Source of the DNA: DATFWC01 sp045801465
Lineage (GTDB): Bacteria; Pseudomonadota; Alphaproteobacteria; Rhizobiales; Xanthobacteraceae
Length of the DNA stretch: 5,815 nucleotides
NCBI GenBank assembly: GCA_045801465.1
Contig: JBJMSU010000230.1
Coordinates: 1-5,815, forward strand
Direction: 5' to 3'
Below are positions 1-5,037 of this stretch, piece after piece (position 1 is the stretch's first letter; every line of letters starts with the position of its first letter). The translations under genes were made by a program, and so were the position numbers. A model generated the notes under the pieces. That model was not told the origin of the DNA, searched no databases, and worked only from the letters and a program-made list of their open reading frames with translations.

Positions 1-269
1 GCGACGGCACACATGCGGATTCAATGAGCCGACAGCGCGCCGGTTCCGGCATCAATTCACTTCGGGCGAGCCGCGATTCAGTGTGTGCGGGTCTCGTATC
101 GGAAGACTCAACTGCTCTGCGTATCCCGACCACTTCTCTGCCGTCACCGATGACGTGCAGGCGGCGCGCCGTGGGCGCCGAGCCGTAGCCCAGATGAAGT
201 GCAGTGCAATCCGGCGCGGCGGCCCCGCTGACGCAATTCGGGGATCGGCATGTGATGGCGCGCCGGTGA
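1..269. other. Left-edge region without a supported gene
   Basis: No gene can be supported here. A plus-strand frame is open from base 2 to 283, but its translation is rich in Arg and Ala with no recognisable family and it runs into the 3' end of the opposing receptor gene. A minus-strand ATG at 52-50 opens a frame that leaves the window after 17 codons and lacks a good ribosome binding site. Small GC-rich inverted repeats occur: 142-146 with 151-155, 162-167 with 175-180, and 211-218 with 259-266. The last lies just beyond the receptor stop codon and could help end its transcript, but none is followed by a T-run in either direction. Confidence 0.4.
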
Positions 270-1265
270 TCATTCGCCTTTGATGTTGGCCGCCCTGATG
301 ATGGGCCACCACTTCTCGATTTCTTGCCTGTGATGAGACCGCAGCGCCTGCGGTGTTTGCTGTTGGGGCGGCGGGATTTCCATGCCGAGCTCGCCGTAGC
401 GCTGGCGCACGGCCGGATCGGCCATCGCATCCATGGCGGCGACGCTGAGCTTTTCGATCACGGCATTCGGCGTGCCCTTGGGCGCCCACAGGCCATACCA
501 GATGGAGACGTAGAAGCCTGGAAGCCCCGCTTCGTCGACCGTCGGGATATCGGGAGCCGAGGCGAGGCGGGAACTCGCCGTAATGGCATAGGCTTTGATG
601 GCGCCATTGCGGACCTGCGGCAAGGAATTGGTCGCCTGATCGACGATCACGTCGATCTGCCCGGCGATGAGATCCTGCAACGCCGGTCCGGTCCCACGAT
701 AGGGCACGAATGTCAGACGCGTGTCGGTGAATTTCTGAAAGTAGATGCCGCTCACATGCGTTCCCGAGCCGGGACCTGCCGTTCCCACGGTTATTTTTTC
801 CTGATTGGCCTTCACCCAGCTCACCAGCTCGTTGAGGTTCGTTGCCCGGACGGCCTTGTTTGCCACGACGATCATCGGGTTGCTGGGCAGCCGCGCGACC
901 GGCTCGAGGTCGTTCAATAGATCGTAGGGAAGCGCATAGATCGCGCCGTTGACGACGTGCGTGCTCCAATGGCCGACGCTGAGCGTGTATCCGTCGGGCG
1001 CCGCGCGCGCGACGCGACCGACCGCAATGCTGCCGGCGGCACCGGCGGCGTTTTCCACGATGACGGGCTGGCCCAGGGTGATCCGCATGCGCTCAGCGAG
1101 GATGCGCATGACGACGTCCGTCGGTCCTCCGGCGGCGAAACCGGATACCGCCGTAATCGGACGTATCGGATAGGCCTGCGCCCCGGCCCCCCGCGACATC
1201 GCCGGCAGCGCGGCCGCGCCCGCGCCGCCTGCGAGACGCAGAAGAGCTCTGCGGGGAAGCTTCAT
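270..1265 (-). CDS. Bug/TctC-family tripartite tricarboxylate transporter substrate-binding protein
   Basis: This is a periplasmic solute receptor of the Bug (TctC) family, which captures small organic acids or related ligands, classically for TctAB membrane partners. The 331-residue product starts MKLPRRALLRLAGG, a twin-arginine-like signal (RR at residues 5-6) with an Ala/Gly-rich hydrophobic stretch and likely cleavage near residue 30. The mature part opens with YPIRPI, followed by family-typical segments: GFAAGGPTD (about 42-50), LGQPVIVENAAGAAGSI (about 54-70) and APDGYTL (about 89-95). Later come VPYRGTGPALQDLIAGQID and the C-terminal WYGLWAPKGTP block. Length matches the family (about 320-330). 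An in-frame ATG lies 12 codons upstream at 1301, but the ATG at 1265 directly precedes the signal peptide and has an AGGAG ribosome binding site six to seven bases upstream, so I chose it. No TctA or TctB gene is adjacent, as is common for the many orphan Bug receptors. The ligand cannot be told from sequence. Confidence 0.93.
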   Translation of the reverse strand: MKLPRRALLRLAGGAGAAALPAMSRGAGAQAYPIRPITAVSGFAAGGPTDVVMRILAERMRITLGQPVIVENAAGAAGSIAVGRVARAAPDGYTLSVGHWSTHVVNGAIYALPYDLLNDLEPVARLPSNPMIVVANKAVRATNLNELVSWVKANQEKITVGTAGPGSGTHVSGIYFQKFTDTRLTFVPYRGTGPALQDLIAGQIDVIVDQATNSLPQVRNGAIKAYAITASSRLASAPDIPTVDEAGLPGFYVSIWYGLWAPKGTPNAVIEKLSVAAMDAMADPAVRQRYGELGMEIPPPQQQTPQALRSHHRQEIEKWWPIIRAANIKGE

Positions 1266-1349
1266 GGCTTTGCTCCTGGCATCTGAAGTCGGTCTCGCCA
1301 CAATTCCGCTCGTCCGAACGGGGGACGCGGGGCACGGGGCCTGCCGCGT

Positions 1350-1377
1350 AGTATCCGCCTTTCAACGATCATCGCAA
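1350..1377 (-). promoter_or_regulatory. Possible sigma-70-type promoter for the Bug receptor gene
   Basis: On the minus strand TTGCGA (1377-1372) and GATACT (1355-1350) are separated by 16 bases. Each hexamer matches four of six positions of the -35 and -10 consensus. Transcription would begin near 1343 and leave a leader of about 77 nt before the ATG at 1265. Matches this weak occur by chance in GC-rich DNA, so this is only a candidate. Confidence 0.2.
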
Positions 1378-1403
1378 TCGATGGCGCACAGAGGAGAACG
1401 TCG

Positions 1404-1538
1404 ATGTTGATCAAGGTTACGCTGGCGCTCGCTCTGATCGCCGTCTTCGCGGCGGCCTCGGCATCGGCCGGCCCGCGCGGCGGCGAAAGCGCGACCTTCA
1501 GCTACGACGACGGCGCCTACAACCGCAACGGCTGGTAG
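1404..1538 (+). CDS. Small predicted secreted protein, 44 residues
   Basis: The gene encodes 44 residues starting MLIKVTLALALIAVFAAASA. This is a textbook Sec signal peptide: one Lys, a Leu/Ala/Ile/Val/Phe hydrophobic core, then an ASASA cleavage site near residue 22. The predicted mature peptide is about 22 residues, Gly-rich at first and then aromatic and acidic, ending SYDDGAYNRNGW. Support for a real gene includes a strong ribosome binding site (GAGGAG at 1391-1396, seven bases before the ATG), GC at roughly 40 of 44 third codon positions, and a hairpin just after the stop. I do not recognise a named family. It stands alone on this strand, divergent from the Bug receptor and convergent with the hydrolase-OsmC operon. 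Its function is unknown; a periplasmic or extracellular location is inferred from the signal peptide. Confidence 0.7.
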   Translation: MLIKVTLALALIAVFAAASASAGPRGGESATFSYDDGAYNRNGW

Positions 1539-1555
1539 CGCGCCGCGGCTTCGGC

Positions 1556-1587
1556 GCGAACGGGCAGGCCGCAACCTGCCCTTTCGC
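1556..1587. terminator. Hairpin between convergent genes, terminator-like
   Basis: GCGAA (1556-1560) and GGGCAGG (1562-1568) pair with CCTGCCC (1575-1581) and TTCGC (1583-1587). This gives a 12-bp stem with one C/T mismatch and a six-base loop, CCGCAA. It lies 17 bases after the stop of the small secreted-protein gene and 45 bases after the stop of the opposing hydrolase-OsmC gene, where a shared bidirectional terminator would be expected. There is no long T-run on either side, only TTT inside the descending arm, so efficient intrinsic termination is uncertain. It could instead protect the 3' ends of both transcripts. Confidence 0.5.
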
Positions 1588-1632
1588 TCATGCGAGCCCG
1601 AGCGAGGCGCGTTATGCCGGAGATGCGGAACG

Positions 1633-2859
1633 TCAGCCCGGCTCGGCCGGCGCTTCGAACGTGCGGATGTCGATTTCCGAGGTCAGCGTGCGGTGCACCG
1701 GGCACTTGTCGGCGATCTCCAGGAGCCGCTTGCGCTGCTCCCCGTCGAGCTCGCCGGCAAACGTGATCGTCCGGTCGATGCGGTCGAGCATGCCGACCTT
1801 GGTCTCGCAGTTCTCGCAATCTTCGGCATGGATTTTTCCATGCTTGAGCTCGACCGACACGCGATCGAGCGGGAAAGCCTTGCGTTCGGCATACAGCCTG
1901 ACCGTCATGGCGGTGCAGGCGCCGAGCCCGGCGAGCAGGAAGTCGTAAGGCCCGAGTCCGCTGTCCAGCCCGCCGGCGCTCTTCGGCTCGTCCGCCAGCA
2001 GGCGATGCGGCCCGACCGTGACGGCCTGTTGGAACTTGCCCTGGCGGGTCTCGGCGACCATGACGATGCGCGGCGCCGCGTCGCTCGCCGCCGCCTTAGG
2101 CGCCTCGAGATAGCGCTCGGCCCAGGCGGCGATGACGTTCGCCGCATAGACGGCATCGCTGCGCCGGCTCAGGAGGTGGTCGGCGTCGGCGAGCGACACG
2201 AAGCTCTTCGGGTGCTTGGCGGCGGTGAAGATCCGCGACGCGTTGTCGATGCTGACGATCTCGTCGGTCGGGGCGTGAAACACCAGCAACGCCTTGCGCA
2301 GGCGGGCGACGCGGTCGAGCAGGCGCTGCTCGGCGACGTCGTCGAGAAACTCGCGCCGCACGCGGAACGGCCGGCCGGCGAGCGACACCTCGACCTCGCC
2401 CTGCGCGCGGATCTCCTCGATGCGGTCCTTGAATAGGCCGGTGACGTGATGCGGGTCGGCCGGCGCCGCAATGGTGACGACCGCGCGCGCTTCGGCGATC
2501 TCGCCGGCGGCGGCCAGCACCGCCGCGCCGCCGAGACTGTGGCCGATGAGGATCGCCGGCGCGCGATGCGTCCGCCGCAGGTGATCGGCGGCAGCCACCA
2601 GGTCGCCGACATTGGAGGAAAACGTCGTATTGGCGAACTCGCCCTCGCTGGCGCCGAGGCCGGTGAAATCGAAGCGCAGGACCGCAAGGCCTGAAGCCGT
2701 CAGCCGTTCCGCCATGCGCTTGGCGGCCAGAATGTCCTTGCCGCAGGTGAAGCAATGGGCAAACAGCGCGTAGGCGCGCGGCTCGCCGTCCGGCCGGTCC
2801 AGCACGGCCGCCAGGCGCTCGCCGCGCGTGTTGGGAAAATCGAAGCGCTCGCTCTGCAT
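1633..2859 (-). CDS. Bifunctional alpha/beta hydrolase / OsmC-family peroxiredoxin fusion
   Basis: The 408-residue fusion has an N-terminal alpha/beta hydrolase (about residues 1-255) and a C-terminal OsmC/Ohr domain (about 265-402). Hydrolase features are the nucleophile elbow GHSLGG with Ser108, the likely acid Asp199 in HAPTDEIVS and the likely base His228 in DADHLL. The RFDFTGLGASEGEF block (62-75) is typical of this subfamily. In the OsmC part, Cys315 in LGACTAMTV is the expected peroxidatic cysteine and Cys386 in DKCPVHRTL the resolving one, so a thiol-dependent hydroperoxide reductase is predicted. Two extra CxxC pairs are present, Cys36/Cys39 (HCFTCGKD) and Cys348/Cys351 (DCENCETK). 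This domain order is a known proteobacterial architecture, and the natural substrate of the hydrolase half is not established to my knowledge. No signal peptide is visible, so it is probably cytosolic. It is the last gene of a three-gene operon, starting 13 bases after the DUF3422 stop, with GAGG before its ATG. Confidence 0.93.
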   Translation of the reverse strand: MQSERFDFPNTRGERLAAVLDRPDGEPRAYALFAHCFTCGKDILAAKRMAERLTASGLAVLRFDFTGLGASEGEFANTTFSSNVGDLVAAADHLRRTHRAPAILIGHSLGGAAVLAAAGEIAEARAVVTIAAPADPHHVTGLFKDRIEEIRAQGEVEVSLAGRPFRVRREFLDDVAEQRLLDRVARLRKALLVFHAPTDEIVSIDNASRIFTAAKHPKSFVSLADADHLLSRRSDAVYAANVIAAWAERYLEAPKAAASDAAPRIVMVAETRQGKFQQAVTVGPHRLLADEPKSAGGLDSGLGPYDFLLAGLGACTAMTVRLYAERKAFPLDRVSVELKHGKIHAEDCENCETKVGMLDRIDRTITFAGELDGEQRKRLLEIADKCPVHRTLTSEIDIRTFEAPAEPG

Positions 2860-2872
2860 GGCATGACCTCGC

Positions 2873-4180
2873 TCAATCGGACCCGGCGTCGATGTGTCGC
2901 CGGCGAATGCGCCGCACGATCCACCAGATCAGCAGCACCACGACCGGCACGGAAACCGTGCTCGCCAGCGAAAGGTCGAGCGCAACGCCTGCATCCTGCA
3001 CGCCTTTCAGCACGTGGCCCAACAATGCGACGACGTAATAGCTGATCGCCGCCACCGAAAGACCTTCGACGGTCGCCTGCAGGCGCAGCTGCAGCTGCGT
3101 GCGCCGGTTCATCGACTGCAGCAGATCGCGGTTCTGCTGCTGCAACTCGACGTCGACGCGCGTGCGCAGGAGATCGGCGGCGCGCGCGAGCTTGGTGGAG
3201 AGGCCGGCCTGCCGCTCCTCCAGCGTGGTGCAGGTGCGCATGGCGGGCGCCATGCGGCGGGCGAGAAACGCCGACCAGGTGGTGAAGCCGGCGACCGGCC
3301 GCTCGCCGATGGTCTGCAGCCGCAGATGCACGATCTCGTCGTAGGCGCGGCTCGCGCCGAAGCGAAACAGGCTTGCCGCAGCGCCGGCTTCGAGCTCGGC
3401 GGCAAGGGCGGTGAGCTCGTCGAGCAGGCGATGGTTCGCCTCGAAGCCTTCGGTGCGCTTCATCTCCTCGGTGACTTCAGCCAGCCGCATCTCGATCCTG
3501 CGCACATTGGGGCTGAGCCTCTGCGCCTCGGGCAGGCCGAGCAGGGCAAGGGTGCGATAGGTCTCGATCTCCAGCACGCGTTGGACCAGAGCGCCGGCGC
3601 GCGCCGGCCCAAGCCCGCGATCGGCGATCAGGATGCGCACGAAACCGGCGGGATCGGCCTGAAAATCCGTTGCGTAGAGGGCGCTGCCATCGCCGGTCTC
3701 GGCGACCGCCAGGCTCGCCGGGTCGAACAGGCGATCGAGATCGGCGGCGCCGTCGCTGATGAGCAGGAGGTCGACGGCGACGAGCAAAGGGCCGGGCTGC
3801 GGCACGAGCGCCATCGGCTGGGCGAGCGCGGAGGCCTGCGGGTGGAACGGCAAGGCGCGCGCTTCGCTCGGCAGCTCCCAGGTGTAGGTGGTGAACTCGG
3901 AATGCTGCTCCCAGCGCAGCACCGTGGCGCCGAGCGCGACACGGTGGTGCTTGCTGCCGGGCTTCGGGAGGGGAAGTCCTCGCCCGGCGCAGAATTCGCC
4001 GAGCGCCGCGCGGTCGGCTTCGCCGCGCTCGGTCGTGTCGAAGGCGAAGTGCAGCACGCGCCGCGGCGTTTCGATGGGCGTGAACGGGCGGGCGTGCACC
4101 TCGCCGAGCACGGCCGCGCGCAAGGAATGCGCCTTGAGCCGCGCGTTCCCGCCCTCGCCGATGCTGACCTCAGCGCTCAT
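2873..4180 (-). CDS. DUF3422 family membrane-anchored protein
   Basis: The 435-residue protein belongs to the DUF3422 family of proteobacterial proteins described as membrane-anchored and without an assigned function. Visible marks are the N-terminal LRAAVLGEVHARPF (about 20-33), a large soluble domain, helical stretches rich in Glu, Leu and Arg at about 225-265 and 317-370 (possible coiled coils), and two C-terminal membrane segments at about 374-392 and 406-424. These are followed by a basic tail (RRIRRRH), which points to an inner-membrane anchor with the bulk of the protein in the cytosol. An ATG 17 codons upstream (4231) would overlap the preceding gene by 38 bases and lacks a ribosome binding site. 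The ATG at 4180 falls 13 bases after the upstream stop and fits the family N-terminus. It is the middle gene of the operon. The role is unknown. Confidence 0.88.
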   Translation of the reverse strand: MSAEVSIGEGGNARLKAHSLRAAVLGEVHARPFTPIETPRRVLHFAFDTTERGEADRAALGEFCAGRGLPLPKPGSKHHRVALGATVLRWEQHSEFTTYTWELPSEARALPFHPQASALAQPMALVPQPGPLLVAVDLLLISDGAADLDRLFDPASLAVAETGDGSALYATDFQADPAGFVRILIADRGLGPARAGALVQRVLEIETYRTLALLGLPEAQRLSPNVRRIEMRLAEVTEEMKRTEGFEANHRLLDELTALAAELEAGAAASLFRFGASRAYDEIVHLRLQTIGERPVAGFTTWSAFLARRMAPAMRTCTTLEERQAGLSTKLARAADLLRTRVDVELQQQNRDLLQSMNRRTQLQLRLQATVEGLSVAAISYYVVALLGHVLKGVQDAGVALDLSLASTVSVPVVVLLIWWIVRRIRRRHIDAGSD

Positions 4181-4193
4181 GGTCTCTGCGCGC

Positions 4194-4799
4194 TCATTCC
4201 TTGGCGGTCGGCTGCCGCGGATGCACGTCATCCTGGAGGTCGGGAAAGCTTTTCCACGCCGGCTCGGGCGGCTCGCAGCCGGGACGCGGCGCGTAGATCG
4301 ACGGCTCGGTGAGCTGCATGGTCGGGATGTAGCGCGGGCAGTTGGGAAAGATCGCGTGCGCCGTCACCCGCACGATGAGCTGCGCGCCGACCGTGCGGGC
4401 CAGCAGCGGATCGTCGCGGCTGACCGTCGCGGTGCCGTTGATGCGCAGCCGCCGCGGCTTGTCATGCATGGCGATGAACAGCAGGCCGACATGCGGGTTG
4501 GCCAGGATGTTGCCGAGGCTCTTGAACATGCCGTTGCCGTCGTAATCGGGAAAGGCCAGCTCGGATGCGCCGGTGACGCGGACGAAGCCGGGCATGCCGC
4601 CCTTGAACGAGCAGTCCGGCCGCCCCGCATGATCGGCGGTCGCCAGGAAGAAGTAGATCGCGCCTTCGATGAAGGCCCGATCGTCGGCGGTGAATTCGCT
4701 GCGGGTGAGCTTCTCTTCCAGCCGGTCGGAAATCCGGCGGCTGTCGAATTGGTCCTGCAGCCGGCGGTTTCCATCGTGATAGAGGATGCTGTCGGTCAT
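4194..4799 (-). CDS. Pyridoxamine 5'-phosphate oxidase-like FMN-binding split-barrel protein
   Basis: The 201-residue product resembles the pyridoxamine-phosphate-oxidase-like flavoproteins, small homodimeric split beta-barrels that bind FMN or a related flavin. Typical segments are EGAIYFFLATADHAGRPDCS (about 45-64), the glycine-rich FKGGMPGFVRV (65-75), LAFPDYDGNGMFKSLGNILA (81-100) with NPHVGLLFI (101-109), RLRINGTATVSRDDPLL (117-133) and the C-terminal FPNCPRYIPTMQL (151-163). The pattern suits the general PPOX-like group better than true PdxH, so vitamin B6 synthesis should not be assumed; reduction or scavenging of small molecules is more likely, but unproven. An AGGCGA ribosome binding site precedes the ATG. 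It is the first gene of the three-gene minus-strand operon and faces the nitrate-receptor gene across a 235-base divergent intergenic region. No signal peptide is visible, so it is probably cytosolic. Confidence 0.9.
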   Translation of the reverse strand: MTDSILYHDGNRRLQDQFDSRRISDRLEEKLTRSEFTADDRAFIEGAIYFFLATADHAGRPDCSFKGGMPGFVRVTGASELAFPDYDGNGMFKSLGNILANPHVGLLFIAMHDKPRRLRINGTATVSRDDPLLARTVGAQLIVRVTAHAIFPNCPRYIPTMQLTEPSIYAPRPGCEPPEPAWKSFPDLQDDVHPRQPTAKE

Positions 4800-4831
4800 C
4801 GTTCGCCTGTGTTGCCGATGAAGAGCATACG

Positions 4832-4840
4832 ATCATAGCA
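4832..4840 (-). promoter_or_regulatory. Possible extended -10 promoter for the PPOX/DUF3422/OsmC operon
   Basis: Reading the minus strand, TGC TATGAT matches an extended -10 element (TGn then TATAAT with one mismatch). Transcription would start near 4825, giving a leader of about 25 nt before the ATG at 4799. No -35 hexamer is recognisable at 16-18 bases upstream, which an extended -10 can partly offset. This is a candidate only. Confidence 0.35.
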
Positions 4841-4973
4841 CCCCGTTCGTTGCCTCCGGCCGTGATCAAAAGTTATGCAGATGCCCAAAGCCGCGGCGCT
4901 CGCCGGGTCATCCAGTCAGGGGCATAAGGCACTGAACTGTTGGCCTAATCCATCGCCGTGCGCCGGGTCGCGG

Positions 4974-4990
4974 TTGGCACATCGATTGCA
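4974..4990 (+). promoter_or_regulatory. Sigma-54 (-24/-12) promoter for the nitrate receptor gene
   Basis: TTGGCAC, five bases (ATCGA), then TTGCA gives a near-perfect match to the sigma-54 consensus. The invariant GG (4976-4977) and GC (4988-4989) have exactly ten bases between them, as required. Transcription should start about 12 bases after the GC, near 5000-5001, leaving a leader of about 34 nt before the GTG at 5035. The downstream gene encodes a nitrate-type receptor, so NtrC control under nitrogen limitation is the natural expectation. A clear pair of NtrC boxes is not visible upstream; GCACC at 4838-4842 is only a half-site-like match. Confidence 0.82.
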
Positions 4991-5023
4991 GAGTGACGGC
5001 ACACCGGCGGGGGCGCTGGCGAC

Positions 5024-5037
5024 GAGGAGGCGGCGTG
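5024..5037 (+). promoter_or_regulatory. Ribosome binding site that decides the GTG start
   Basis: GAGGAGG at 5024-5030 lies four bases before GTG at 5035-5037. The spacing is on the short side, but this is the only strong Shine-Dalgarno sequence nearby. The other in-frame candidate, GTG at 4993, lies upstream of the predicted sigma-54 start point and would therefore be missing from that transcript. Confidence 0.65.

Noticed and set aside
1..52. A minus-strand ATG at 52 starting a frame that leaves the window (MPEPARCRLIES...)
   Set aside because: Only 17 codons are visible and there is no convincing ribosome binding site. It could be a real next gene, but the window cannot support it.
211..266. 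8-base inverted repeat CCGGCGCG / CGCGCCGG just beyond the Bug receptor stop
   Set aside because: The arms are separated by 40 bases and there is no T-run. GC-only repeats of this length are expected by chance in such DNA, so it was not called a terminator.
2..283. A plus-strand frame open from the left edge, possibly the end of a gene
   Set aside because: The translation has no recognisable domain and runs into the 3' end of the opposing receptor gene. An open stretch of about 94 codons is unremarkable at this GC content.
52..969. A 305-codon minus-strand frame overlapping the Bug receptor
   Set aside because: It overlaps the receptor gene on the same strand in another frame, is very rich in Arg and Gly, and has no family signature. 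The receptor frame shows clear family motifs.
3067..3115. CTGCAG/GCAGCTGCAG-rich repeated bases
   Set aside because: They fall inside the DUF3422 coding sequence and are explained by the repetitive TQLQLRLQ segment of the protein.
2894..4312. A 472-codon open frame on the plus strand spanning the whole DUF3422 gene
   Set aside because: It is antisense to a well-supported gene. The translation is dominated by Arg, Gly, Ala, Gln and Glu with no recognisable fold, as expected for a mirror frame in GC-rich DNA.
4838..4855. Possible NtrC enhancer beginning GCACC with a GTTGC half-site
   Set aside because: The second half mismatches the GCAC-N7-GTGC pattern in sequence and spacing, so only one half-site is credible.
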